Shown: positions 7,184 to 14,544 of the stretch, piece after piece
Layout of the letters: each line of letters opens with the position of its first letter
How positions within the stretch are numbered: position 1 is the stretch's first letter
Assembly: GCA_964408175.1 (NCBI GenBank)
Contig: CAYOYL010000134.1
Coordinates: 1 to 19,688 of the forward strand
Length of the DNA: 19,688 nt
From: JAFGKM01 sp964408175
GTDB taxonomy: Bacteria; Ratteibacteria; UBA8468; B48-G9; JAFGKM01
Reading direction: 5' to 3'
Notes under the pieces: generated by a model
What the model was told of the DNA's origin: nothing
The model's input: only the letters and a program-made list of their open reading frames with translations
The model's database searches: none
Translations under genes and position numbers: made by a program

Positions 7184-7603
7184 TTACGTTTTTTCAGCCT
7201 CTTCCGCCTTTGACCTGACAGATTTCCTCGTTGTCTTATCCCTCACCACACCTACAGTTTTTCTTGGACCTTTTCTCGTCCTTGCATTTGAGCGGGTTCG
7301 TTGCCCCCTTACAGGGAGAGAAAATCGGTGTCTGGTACCTCTGTATGAACCTATCTCTACCAACCTCCTTACATTTTCGGATAATTCTCTCCTCAGGTCA
7401 CCCTCTATGGTCAAATTCTTCTGTAGATAAGATGCAATCTTCCCAAGTTCCTCTTCGTTCAAATCTTTAACTTTTTTGTTACCATCAATCCTCGTATAGT
7501 AAACAACTCTTTTTGCCAGTGTTGGTCCTACTCCATATATATATCTTAAAGATATCTCAAGTTTTTTGTTATCAGGCACCTCAACTCCTAAAATTCTTGC
7601 CAT
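7184..7603 (-). CDS. rpsM: 30S ribosomal protein S13
   Basis: A 139-residue S13 of the 30S head, which contacts the P-site tRNA and bridges to the large subunit. MARILGVEVPDNKK is the usual start; then come the helix-two-turn-helix region with YIYGVGPTLAKRV and the C-terminal RNA-binding signature GTRHRFSLPVRGQRT followed by TRKGPRKTVG. The basic tail extends to SKAEEAEKT, somewhat longer than in E. coli. AAGGAGAT lies upstream and overlaps the rpmJ stop region, so the two genes are closely linked. Confidence 0.98.
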   Translation of the reverse strand: MARILGVEVPDNKKLEISLRYIYGVGPTLAKRVVYYTRIDGNKKVKDLNEEELGKIASYLQKNLTIEGDLRRELSENVRRLVEIGSYRGTRHRFSLPVRGQRTRSNARTRKGPRKTVGVVRDKTTRKSVRSKAEEAEKT

Positions 7604-7618
7604 TTTTAATTATCTCCT

Positions 7619-7744
7619 TTACCCCTGTCTCTGTTTATGCTTCGGCCCTTCCTGAGGATTACTGCAAATCACCCTTACTACTCCTCTCCTTCTTATAATC
7701 TTACACTTCGGACATATCTTCCTTACAGATGCTCTCACTTTCAT
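7619..7744 (-). CDS. rpmJ: 50S ribosomal protein L36, zinc-binding form with insertion
   Basis: A 41-residue L36. It opens MKVRASVRKICPKCKIIRRR and ends GPKHKQRQG, unmistakable for L36. Zinc ligands are Cys11, Cys14, Cys27 and His36, so it is the zinc form. L36 is normally 37-38 residues; the extra length is between Cys27 and the histidine, where SNPQEGPKHKQ stands in place of the usual ENPKHKQ type sequence. That looks like an insertion of about four residues. GAGGATGG precedes the ATG. The place between infA and rpsM is the usual one. L36 joins the large subunit late, near the peptidyl transferase side. Confidence 0.95.
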   Translation of the reverse strand: MKVRASVRKICPKCKIIRRRGVVRVICSNPQEGPKHKQRQG

Positions 7745-7776
7745 TTTTTACCATCCTCTATAAATTTTTGTTAGAT

Positions 7777-7995
7777 TTACAACCTTTTTATTATACGTCC
7801 TTTTGTCAGGTCATAAGGGGAAAGTTCCAGAAGAACCTTATCCCCGGGAATTATTTTTATATAATACATCCTCATCTTGCCGCATAGATATGCTGTTATA
7901 ACATGCCCATTTTCTAATTCTACAGAAAAAGCAGTCCCCGGCAATGCTTTGGTAATCTTCCCCTGTACCTTTATCTTCTCCTCTTTTTTCTCCAT
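7777..7995 (-). CDS. infA: Translation initiation factor IF-1
   Basis: A 72-residue IF-1, exactly the usual length. It is a single OB-fold protein that binds the 30S A site during initiation. The core ALPGTAFSVELENGHVITAY, then GKMRMYYIKIIPGDKV and LSPYDLTKGRI, is highly typical. The ATG matches the family start, but no Shine-Dalgarno-like sequence lies within about 20 bases upstream, unlike nearly all its neighbours. It follows map after 45 bases and precedes rpmJ, the common map-infA-rpmJ order. Confidence 0.97.
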   Translation of the reverse strand: MEKKEEKIKVQGKITKALPGTAFSVELENGHVITAYLCGKMRMYYIKIIPGDKVLLELSPYDLTKGRIIKRL

Positions 7996-8040
7996 AACGT
8001 TTTTTGATATTCAAACTTCTTTTGTTATACTGTGAATATT

Positions 8041-8784
8041 TCAAATGGTTGTTAATATCTCCGGGCCATTTTTACCTATCAATACACAGTTCTCGTAATG
8101 AGCGGAATATCCACCATCTTCTGTTACAACGGTCCATCCATCACTGAGTATCCTCACGTCTGCTTTACCCTCGTTAATCATAGGTTCTATAGCCAGCACA
8201 ATACCTTCCTTCAGGGTATCTCCCCAGCCAGACCTTCCAAAATTTGGAACTTCTGGATATTCATGCAGTTCTCTTCCAATACCATGCCCTGCAAATTCTC
8301 TTACTACGGAAAAGTTGTTCGCTTCAACAACCCTTTCTATTGCCGCACTTATATCACCGACCTTATTATATGGTAAAGCCTTTAAAATGCCGGCGGAAAA
8401 AGATTTATGTGCAACCTCTATAATTTTTGCATGAATCGCATTCAACCTGCCCACAGGAAAAGTATCTGCACAATCGGAATAGTACCCTTTATAAATTACT
8501 CCTACATCAAGGGAAACAATATCTCCCTCTCTCAAAAATTTTTCTCTTAACGGAATACCATGGACAACCTCCTCGTTTACAGACACACATAAACTGGCAG
8601 GGTATCCGTTATAATCCTTAAAGGCTGCGACTACATTGTTTTCTCTTATGAGTTCCTCTGCCTTTTCTTCTAACTCATAGGTATTTATGCCGGTCCTCAC
8701 CATCTCTCCCAATTTCACCAGGATAGACTTACATATCTTGCAGGAAACCTTAATTTTTTCTATCTCAATCTGATTTTTTACCAT
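8041..8784 (-). CDS. map: Methionine aminopeptidase, type I
   Basis: A 247-residue cytosolic enzyme that removes the first methionine from new proteins. All five metal ligands of the pita-bread fold are present: Asp93 (SLDVGV), Asp104 (GYYSDCADTF), His167 (FAGHGIG), Glu200 (AIEPMI) and Glu231 (AHYENCV). His174 in GRELHEYP matches the catalytic histidine. The length is that of the short type Ia form without an N-terminal zinc extension. The ATG lies inside the 3' end of adk, a 20-base overlap, and has no clear ribosome binding site, so translation probably depends on adk. The order secY-adk-map-infA is common in bacteria. Confidence 0.97.
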   Translation of the reverse strand: MVKNQIEIEKIKVSCKICKSILVKLGEMVRTGINTYELEEKAEELIRENNVVAAFKDYNGYPASLCVSVNEEVVHGIPLREKFLREGDIVSLDVGVIYKGYYSDCADTFPVGRLNAIHAKIIEVAHKSFSAGILKALPYNKVGDISAAIERVVEANNFSVVREFAGHGIGRELHEYPEVPNFGRSGWGDTLKEGIVLAIEPMINEGKADVRILSDGWTVVTEDGGYSAHYENCVLIGKNGPEILTTI

Positions 8785-9421
8785 TTAACAATTTTTTGAT
8801 TTCCGAAATTGTATTTTCCAGTTTTCCATCACCGGGAATAATGTAAAGCACCTTCTTGTTTTTGTAATATTCTATCAACGGTGCGGTCAGTTGATGGTAA
8901 ACCTGTAACCTCCGTTTTATAATATCTTCCCTGTCATCAGACCTTTGAATCAACTTCCCTCCGCACAAGTCACACACCCCTTCTTTCTTCGGAGGAAGGT
9001 TTACAAGATGGTATATCCTCCCACAATCCTCACATACTCTCCTGAGTGAGAGCCTTCTGATAAGAAAATCATCATCGGCCTTAAGATAGACAACCTTTAC
9101 ATCATCCTCATTGTCAAATACCTCATTAAACATCTCAGCCTGAGACAATGTCCTCGGGAAACCGTCCATTATAAAGCCTCTTCTGCAAAAAGGCTTTGAC
9201 AATTCTTCATTAATCATTGCAACAACTATTTCATCAGGCACCAGGTCCCCTTTCTCCATATATACTCTCGCGTTAACGCCGAAAGCGGTTCCCTTTTTCA
9301 GGTGGTTTCTCAATAAATCACCGGATGAAATAAGCGGTAAACCCCATATCTCAGAAAGTCGACTGCCAACCGTACCCTTTCCAGCACCAGGAGGACCGAG
9401 CAGAATAAGACTTTTTTTCAT
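8765..9421 (-). CDS. adk: Adenylate kinase with zinc LID
   Basis: A 218-residue adenylate kinase that interconverts AMP + ATP and two ADP. The P-loop is LLGPPGAGKGT (ending at Thr17), followed by the AMP-binding ISSGDLLR and GFIMDGFPRT (82-91). The LID domain has CEDC (Cys130, Cys133) and CDLC (Cys150, Cys153), a four-cysteine zinc site as in many Gram-positive and thermophilic enzymes. Two arginines near DDREDIIKRRL complete the site. The ATG shares one base with the secY stop (TAATG), and the 3' end overlaps map by 20 bases. Confidence 0.98.
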   Translation of the reverse strand: MKKSLILLGPPGAGKGTVGSRLSEIWGLPLISSGDLLRNHLKKGTAFGVNARVYMEKGDLVPDEIVVAMINEELSKPFCRRGFIMDGFPRTLSQAEMFNEVFDNEDDVKVVYLKADDDFLIRRLSLRRVCEDCGRIYHLVNLPPKKEGVCDLCGGKLIQRSDDREDIIKRRLQVYHQLTAPLIEYYKNKKVLYIIPGDGKLENTISEIKKLLNGKKSD

Positions 9422-10734
9422 TACCGTCCTTTTGCTTTCTTGATAAAACCCTGGTAATGTCTCACAAGAAGATGAGATTCAACCTGCCTCAGTGTTTCAA
9501 GTAAAACAGAAACAGTTATCAAAAGACCTATCCCGCCAAAAAGATTTGCTACTATATAAGGAATTCTTCTGTAAACCAACATAATAAAGTACGGAAACAG
9601 CGCTATGCCGGCAAGCATCAAAGAACCTGGAAGGGTTAGACGGTTTAAAATCCTTTCCAGATATACCGCTGTTGATTTGCCAGGTCTTATACCCTGAATA
9701 AAACCGCCGTATTTTTTAAGGTCATCAGATACGTTATCAGGGTTGAAAACAATACTCGCATAGAAATAACAAAAAAAGACAGTCAGTATTGCATAGAGAA
9801 ACATTCCAAATCCTCTCGTGGGAGAAAGAAACCCTGCAATGTTTTGCAACACTTTATTGGAAGAAAAAGTTAAAATAGTAGCTGGAAATGTCAGTATGGA
9901 AATGGCAAAAATGAGAGGGATAACCCCACCCTGGTTAAGTTTTATGGGCAGATATGTCGTCTGTCCCCCATACACCTTCCTGCCCACAACCCTCTTCGCA
10001 TACTGAATCGGGATTCTTCTTTCACTCTCGTTTATTATAATAGCAAATGCAACCACCGCAAATATCAGCCCAATCATTATAATAACTGCAAAGAAATTTA
10101 TCTCTCCTGCAGAAACAAGCTCTACTGTCCGATTGAAGGCAACAGGCATTCTTGAAAGTATACTCGCAGTTATAATAAGGGATATTCCGTTACCAATGCC
10201 TTTTTCCGTCATCTGTTCGCCCAACCACATAAGAAAAATCGTACCTGTAGTCAGGGTTATGACAGTAGTAACCCTGAAAAGCCATCCAGGGTTTGGAACC
10301 ACAACAATCTCCTGAAAATGCGCGGGGTTCTCCAGCCACATACTTATGGCAAATCCTTGAAATATACACAAACCCACTGTACCCAGACGCGTAATCTGTG
10401 TGAGTTTTCTCCTGCCCTCAACACCACTTCGCCTAAGGCCCTCAAAATAAGGAATAATTGAAGTGAGGAGTTCCAAAATAATGGAAACGCTTATGTATGG
10501 CATTATCCCGAGTGCAAAGATTGTAGCATTGCTTAATGCCCCCCCGGCAAAGAGGTCAGCAAGTCCCAAAAGGGTATTCGGAAATTGCTGAAAAAATTGT
10601 GACAGCGCCTTTCCGTCTATACCCGGAGAAGGGACATAGCATCCAAGTCTGTACACCGTGAGAAGTGCTACAGAAATTATAATCTTTTTCCTCAGGTCCG
10701 GGACCTTAAAACTATCTCTAAAACTCTCTAACAT
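9421..10734 (-). CDS. secY: Protein translocase channel subunit SecY
   Basis: A 437-residue inner membrane protein, the pore of the Sec export channel. It has the expected ten hydrophobic segments. Recognisable parts are the N-terminal RKKIIISVALLTVYRLGCYV, the plug-side LADLFAGGALSNATIFALGI, the MWLGEQMTEKGIGNGIS segment and the cytoplasmic loop SERRIPIQYAKRVVG, then PDNVSDDLKKYGGFIQGIRP before the last helices. Length is normal. AGGAG lies 6 bases before the ATG. It follows rplO after 25 bases; its partners SecE and SecG are not in the window. Confidence 0.98.
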   Translation of the reverse strand: MLESFRDSFKVPDLRKKIIISVALLTVYRLGCYVPSPGIDGKALSQFFQQFPNTLLGLADLFAGGALSNATIFALGIMPYISVSIILELLTSIIPYFEGLRRSGVEGRRKLTQITRLGTVGLCIFQGFAISMWLENPAHFQEIVVVPNPGWLFRVTTVITLTTGTIFLMWLGEQMTEKGIGNGISLIITASILSRMPVAFNRTVELVSAGEINFFAVIIMIGLIFAVVAFAIIINESERRIPIQYAKRVVGRKVYGGQTTYLPIKLNQGGVIPLIFAISILTFPATILTFSSNKVLQNIAGFLSPTRGFGMFLYAILTVFFCYFYASIVFNPDNVSDDLKKYGGFIQGIRPGKSTAVYLERILNRLTLPGSLMLAGIALFPYFIMLVYRRIPYIVANLFGGIGLLITVSVLLETLRQVESHLLVRHYQGFIKKAKGR

Positions 10735-10759
10735 TCATTACTCCTAAATAGTTCTTTAT

Positions 10760-11209
10760 TCATCTGACAGCAATAATAACAGCCTTTCCTCCAGATTTTT
10801 CTATTTTCTCTTTTGCCTTGGCAGAAAAAGCGTGAGCATGAACCTCTATTTTTCTATTTACAGTACCTTCACCCAAAATTTTTATATTCTCACCTTTTTT
10901 AACAAGTCCAGATTTAATTAAAATTTCAGGAGTTACTATATCATTCGCTGTAAGAGACTTTTCTATTCGTTCAAGACTCACTAATTCTTTGCACTCTTTT
11001 TTTATATGTGTGAAACCCCTTTTAGGTAATCTCCTGACCAAAGGTATCTGTCCGCCTTCAAAATTATAAGAGAGAGAATACCCTTTTCTTGATTTATGCC
11101 CCTTATGTCCGCGCGTTGAGGTCCCTCCACATCCTGAAGCATCTCCTCTGCCCACTCTTTTTCTTTTTTGTATCGCACCTGCAGGAGATTCAATCTGATG
11201 TAACTTCAT
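10760..11209 (-). CDS. rplO: 50S ribosomal protein L15
   Basis: A 149-residue L15. MKLHQIESPAGAIQKRKRVG leads into the glycine-rich extended arm GRGDASGCGGTSTRGHKGHK, which threads into 23S rRNA, and then GGQIPLVRRLPKRGF and a C-terminal globular domain. The frame is open nine codons further upstream, but GGGGAGGAG sits 7 bases before the ATG at 11209, and this gives the family start. It overlaps the rpsE stop by 20 bases. In most bacteria rpmD (L30) stands between rpsE and rplO; there is no room for it here. Confidence 0.97.
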   Translation of the reverse strand: MKLHQIESPAGAIQKRKRVGRGDASGCGGTSTRGHKGHKSRKGYSLSYNFEGGQIPLVRRLPKRGFTHIKKECKELVSLERIEKSLTANDIVTPEILIKSGLVKKGENIKILGEGTVNRKIEVHAHAFSAKAKEKIEKSGGKAVIIAVR

Positions 11210-11681
11210 CTTTTTTCTCCTCCCCTTTTCCAACATCCCTGAGTTTCAACAATGCCTTCACAGTTGCGTCTATAACATTCAAAGGATTGGTAGAACCAAG
11301 ACACTTGCATGTGATGTCAGTAATGCCGCAGACCTCAAAAAAAGCCCGCATTGTCCTTCCTGCAACCATGCCGTGTCCTCTAACAGCAGGTTTTAAGATA
11401 ACATAAGACGCTCCCGATTTCGCTTCTACGTCATAGGGTATGGTTGTCTCTTTAAGTAGAACAGTTATCATATTCTTTTTTGCCCTTTCTGTGGCTTTTC
11501 TTATAGCTTCGGGGACTTCACCCGCTTTCCCCAAACCAAACCCTGCCTTCCCCTGTCCATCGCCTACAACAACCAGAGCCCTGAAATTAAGGTTCTTACT
11601 ACCTTTCGTGACCTTGGTTACTCTTCTTATTTCCACAACAACCTGTTTTTCTTCCTGTCCTTTAAGCATCTCTCTTTCCAT
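11190..11681 (-). CDS. rpsE: 30S ribosomal protein S5
   Basis: A 163-residue S5, involved in decoding fidelity and mRNA unwinding at the 30S entry tunnel. The N-terminal dsRBD-like domain has RRVTKVTKGSKNLNFRALVV followed by GDGQGKAGFGLGKAGEVPEA, the S5 signature. The C-terminal domain carries AVRGHGMVAGRTMRAFFEVCG and GSTNPLNVIDAT. The ATG shares one base with the rplR stop (TAATG); an internal ATG at codon 5 (MLKGQEE) is a possible alternative start. The end runs into rplO. Confidence 0.97.
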   Translation of the reverse strand: MEREMLKGQEEKQVVVEIRRVTKVTKGSKNLNFRALVVVGDGQGKAGFGLGKAGEVPEAIRKATERAKKNMITVLLKETTIPYDVEAKSGASYVILKPAVRGHGMVAGRTMRAFFEVCGITDITCKCLGSTNPLNVIDATVKALLKLRDVGKGEEKKDEVTSD

Positions 11682-12058
11682 TAAAATTTAAGTCCCCCTT
11701 TTCTCGCAGCATCAGCAAGTGCTTTAAGTACTCCTGTATATTTATAACCGCTTCTGTCAAAGACCACTTTTTCAATACCCATCTCCAAGGATTTCTTAGC
11801 AAGAAGTTCACCAACCTGTTTAGCTCCTTCAATATTATAGCCTTTGACATTCTCCTGTTTTTTTTCTTTGATTTCGGGAGATAAAAAGGACACTGTTGTC
11901 AAAACCCTGCTCGGTAACTCTTCGTCAACCACAAGAGATGCATAGACAAACTTATTACTTTTGAATATAACAACCCTCGGCATCTCCTTTGTCCCAAAAA
12001 TCTTTTTCCTAACCCTCAAATGCCTTTTCCTTCTTCTATTTTCCTTTGTCAGATTCAT
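11681..12058 (-). CDS. rplR: 50S ribosomal protein L18
   Basis: A 125-residue L18, which binds 5S rRNA with L5 and anchors the central protuberance. The basic N-terminus ENRRRKRHLRVRKKIFGT and the core MPRVVIFKSNKFVYASLVVD are typical, as are NIEGAKQVGELLAKK, FDRSGYKYTGVLKALADAAR and the C-terminal GGLKF. Length is normal. The ATG overlaps the rplF stop by 4 bases (ATGA) and its stop overlaps rpsE. Confidence 0.97.
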   Translation of the reverse strand: MNLTKENRRRKRHLRVRKKIFGTKEMPRVVIFKSNKFVYASLVVDEELPSRVLTTVSFLSPEIKEKKQENVKGYNIEGAKQVGELLAKKSLEMGIEKVVFDRSGYKYTGVLKALADAARKGGLKF

Positions 12059-12621
12059 TGTGTTGCTCCCACCGCTGCCTTACCAGCCTTATGTCTTACA
12101 TACTCTCCTCTGTATCTTATCCCTTTACCTTTATAAGGTTCAGGAGGACAAATCGCTCTTATCTCAGCTGCATAGTTACCAACCACCTGTTTATCTATAC
12201 CTTTTATAAAAACTATGGTATTTCTGTGTATCTCAACTTCTATCCCATCAGGTATAACACTTTCAACAGGAATTGAAAACCCAATATTCAACAGTATCTT
12301 TCGTCCCTGTACCTCTCCTTTATATCCAACTCCATGTATCTCAAGGGTCTTTTCAAACCCGTCTTTCACACCCTTTAGTTTATTTACAATCATTTTTCTT
12401 AACAGCCCCTGCAATGCTTCTGTTTTTCTATGCAGTTTCCTTTCCTTCGCATCAACCAGATTTTTAACCGTAATTTTATCGTCAACCACAGATACATCTA
12501 AATTAGGAAATATTTCCTGCTTCAGTTTACCCTTATCTCCTTCAAAAAATATTTTCCCATCCTTCTGGGAAACCTTTATCCCTTTCTCTACAACTACCGG
12601 TTTTTTCCCTAATCTTGCCAT
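12055..12621 (-). CDS. rplF: 50S ribosomal protein L6
   Basis: A 188-residue L6, near the sarcin-ricin loop and the factor-binding site. It begins MARLGKKPVVVEKGIKV. Two related alpha/beta domains follow, with GFEKTLEIHGVGYKGEVQGR at their junction and the signature PPEPYKGKGIRYRGEYVRHK near the end. It is about ten residues longer than E. coli L6. The frame stays open to two GTG codons upstream, but the ATG at 12621 has GTGAGGAT about 6 bases before it and gives the family start. rpsH ends 8 bases upstream. Confidence 0.97.
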   Translation of the reverse strand: MARLGKKPVVVEKGIKVSQKDGKIFFEGDKGKLKQEIFPNLDVSVVDDKITVKNLVDAKERKLHRKTEALQGLLRKMIVNKLKGVKDGFEKTLEIHGVGYKGEVQGRKILLNIGFSIPVESVIPDGIEVEIHRNTIVFIKGIDKQVVGNYAAEIRAICPPEPYKGKGIRYRGEYVRHKAGKAAVGATQ

Positions 12622-12629
12622 TTTAATCC

Positions 12630-13028
12630 TCACCACACATAAAACAAAAGTTCTCCGCCCAACCCCTGTTCTTTCGCTTTTTTATTACTCATTACTCCTT
12701 TTGAGGTGGACAATACCGCTATTCCCGTTCCATTTTTAATCACGGGTATTTTATCTTTCTCCACGTATATTCTGCTTCCAGGTTTACTTACTTTTTTTAT
12801 TTCGGTTATTGCCTTCTTTTTCCCCGCATAGTACATAAGGAACACCCTGAAATAATGTCTTTTATTCTCTTCAATAGTTTCATAGTCTCTGATAAAACCT
12901 TCTTCTTTCAAAACTTTTATTGCATTCTCTCCGAATTTACTGTGGGGAACCAATACATAACTTTTATTAATCAAACTCCCGTTCCTTATTCTGGTAATCA
13001 TATCAGCAATAGTATCAGTCATCGTCAT
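12630..13028 (-). CDS. rpsH: 30S ribosomal protein S8
   Basis: A 132-residue S8, a primary binder of the central 16S domain and in E. coli the repressor of the spc operon. MTMTDTIADMITRIRNGSLI opens the protein and the C-terminal signature is GIAVLSTSKGVMSNKKAKEQ then GLGGELLFYVW. GGAGG stands 8 bases before the ATG. It lies 12 bases after rpsN, the usual order. Confidence 0.98.
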   Translation of the reverse strand: MTMTDTIADMITRIRNGSLINKSYVLVPHSKFGENAIKVLKEEGFIRDYETIEENKRHYFRVFLMYYAGKKKAITEIKKVSKPGSRIYVEKDKIPVIKNGTGIAVLSTSKGVMSNKKAKEQGLGGELLFYVW

Positions 13029-13040
13029 CTTTTTAACCTC

Positions 13041-13226
13041 CTACCAACTTGCTTTCTTTACCCCAGGAATTTCTCCTTTTGCGGCAAGTTCCCTGAAACA
13101 TATTCTGCACAATCCAAACTTTCTGTAATATCCTCTTGAACGTCCACATCTCCAGCATCTATTCTTACGCCTTACGGAAAACTTGGGTTCCCTCTTTGTC
13201 TTTTCAACAAAACATTTTCTTGCCAA
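13041..13226 (-). CDS. rpsN: 30S ribosomal protein S14, zinc-binding form
   Basis: A 61-residue zinc-type S14 of the 30S head. Cys24-x2-Cys27 and Cys40-x2-Cys43 form the zinc site, in CWRCGRSRGYYRKFGLCRIC, and the protein ends PGVKKASW as usual. I place the start at the TTG at 13224-13226: it gives the family's normal N-terminus (MARKCFVEKTKREPKF) and length of 61, and GGGGAGGAA lies 6 bases upstream. The open frame reaches seven codons further to another TTG, but those codons are the ribosome binding site itself. It follows rplE after 78 bases, one of the longer gaps in the cluster. Confidence 0.96.
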   Translation of the reverse strand: MARKCFVEKTKREPKFSVRRKNRCWRCGRSRGYYRKFGLCRICFRELAAKGEIPGVKKASW

Positions 13227-13230
13227 TTTC

Positions 13231-13239
13231 TTCCTCCCC
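13231..13239 (-). promoter_or_regulatory. Ribosome binding site fixing the rpsN TTG start
   Basis: The transcript reads GGGGAGGAA here, with GGAGG 6 bases before TTG at 13226. This is a near-ideal Shine-Dalgarno sequence and decides for the 61-residue S14 over the longer frame. Confidence 0.8.
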
Positions 13240-13304
13240 TTTCCCAAAGCAGCAAATGGTAATTGGTTCTAAAAATTGTTTGTTTATCAAATACCAACCG
13301 TTTA

Positions 13305-13850
13305 TCACTCTGTTTTTATGGGAAGTCCCATCTGTTTTAGAAACGTTATTGTCTCCTCTTTGTTATTTGCAGTTGTAATTATGCTGACATTCATTCCCTT
13401 CACCTTATATATTGAGTTGTAATCAATCTCCGGGAAAATAGCCTGTTCCTTAACTCCTATTGTATAACCACCTTTTCCATCAGTTGAACTGGCTGGCAAG
13501 CCATTAAAATCCCTGACCCTGGGCAAGGCTACAGTTATCATCCTGTCCAAAAATTCATACATCCTGTCACCTCTGAGGGTCACCATAACTCCACATATAT
13601 CTTTTTTCCTGAGATTAAAACCCGCAATGGACCTTTTACTTCTCGTAATAACAGGTTTCTGCCCTGTAATAGCAGCAATCTCCTTCTGTGTAAATTCAAG
13701 CACCTTTGCATCCTTATTATCCTTACCTATTCCTGCATTTATAACGACCTTTACAAGTTTTGGTACCTGATTTATATTTTTATAACCCAGTGTTTTCATA
13801 AACTCTGGAACTACTTTTTCTCTGTAACGTTTTTTTAGCCTTGGTTCCAT
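13305..13850 (-). CDS. rplE: 50S ribosomal protein L5
   Basis: A 181-residue L5, which binds 5S rRNA and contacts the P-site tRNA and S13. RLKKRYREKVVPEFMKTLGY opens the protein; then VPKLVKVVINAGIG, GQKPVITRSKRSIAGFNLRK and TLRGDRMYEFLDRMITVALP, and FPEIDYNSIYKVKGMNVSII. All are typical. The ATG comes one base after the rplX stop, with GAGGTAAGG upstream. A 78-base gap separates it from rpsN. Confidence 0.98.
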   Translation of the reverse strand: MEPRLKKRYREKVVPEFMKTLGYKNINQVPKLVKVVINAGIGKDNKDAKVLEFTQKEIAAITGQKPVITRSKRSIAGFNLRKKDICGVMVTLRGDRMYEFLDRMITVALPRVRDFNGLPASSTDGKGGYTIGVKEQAIFPEIDYNSIYKVKGMNVSIITTANNKEETITFLKQMGLPIKTE

Positions 13851-13851
13851 T

Positions 13852-14175
13852 TTACCTTACCTCTGCAAGTTCACCACATCTTTTACAATACCTGGTTTTT
13901 GAACCATCCTGCAATATTTTTATTTTTAGCCTTGTAGGTTTGTTGCACTTCATACAAAAATACATAACATTTGATATAGAAACAGGTTTTTCCATTTGTA
14001 TAATACCGCCCTGTTTATCAACTGCTTTTGGTTTCGTATGCTTCATGACAAAATTTATGCCCTCAACCAAAACCTTCCCCTCTTCAGGTATTACTCTTAT
14101 AATACGCCCTTTTTTACCTATATCCTCTCCCTTTATCACCTGAACGAAATCACCTTTTTTTAACCTGCTTTTCAT
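13852..14175 (-). CDS. rplX: 50S ribosomal protein L24
   Basis: A 107-residue L24, an early assembly protein of the large subunit near the tunnel exit. The KOW motif is KKGDFVQVIKGEDIGKKGRI (6-25), followed by GINFVMKHTKP. The C-terminal part has two CxxC pairs, Cys74/Cys77 and Cys97/Cys100, which probably bind zinc; E. coli L24 lacks them but many other bacteria have them. The ATG follows the rplN stop with no gap (TAGATG) and GGAGGT lies 7 bases upstream. Confidence 0.97.
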   Translation of the reverse strand: MKSRLKKGDFVQVIKGEDIGKKGRIIRVIPEEGKVLVEGINFVMKHTKPKAVDKQGGIIQMEKPVSISNVMYFCMKCNKPTRLKIKILQDGSKTRYCKRCGELAEVR

Positions 14176-14544
14176 CTATAGTACCTCCGGAGCCAAAGAA
14201 ATTATTTTAGTAAAATTACTATCACGCAATTCCCTTGGAACAGGTCCAAATACCCTCGTACCTCTCGGATTTTTCTCATCATCTATTATCACCACACAGT
14301 TATGGTCAAATTTTATGATTGAACCATCCTGCCTTTTTATCGGGTTTACAGTCCTGACCACCACCGCTTTAACTTTCTCTTTTTTCTTTACAATACCGTC
14401 AGGGATTGCATCTTTAACACTGGCAACGACAATATCCCCTGTTTTAGCATATTTTCTTCCAGTATGTCCTGGGATACCTATAATCATTACCTTTTTCGCC
14501 CCTGTATTATCAGCTACTGTGAGGACTGACCTCAGATGCACCAT
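14176..14544 (-). CDS. rplN: 50S ribosomal protein L14
   Basis: A 122-residue L14, the family's standard length, which forms an intersubunit bridge. MVHLRSVLTVADNTGAKKV leads, then KTGDIVVASVKDAIPDG, VVVRTVNPIKRQDGS and a C-terminal GTRVFGPVPRELRD. The open frame begins eight codons earlier at a TTG, but the ATG at 14544 gives the correct start and length, with AAAGG 4-5 bases before it. It starts 35 bases before the rpsQ stop, the longest overlap in the window. Confidence 0.95.
   Translation of the reverse strand: MVHLRSVLTVADNTGAKKVMIIGIPGHTGRKYAKTGDIVVASVKDAIPDGIVKKKEKVKAVVVRTVNPIKRQDGSIIKFDHNCVVIIDDEKNPRGTRVFGPVPRELRDSNFTKIISLAPEVL

Noticed and set aside
7838..8044. A 68-codon minus-strand frame overlapping infA
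   Set aside because: It is a second frame over infA, which is unmistakable; the alternative protein resembles nothing.
7996..8060. TATAAC in the map-infA gap as a -10 box for infA
   Set aside because: No -35 element stands at a suitable distance and the cluster appears to be co-transcribed.
13227..13304. GGTTGGT/ACCAATT pairing in the rplE-rpsN gap as an S8 target site
   Set aside because: Two of seven pairs are G-U, the loop is about 25 bases, and I could not see the conserved S8-binding features.
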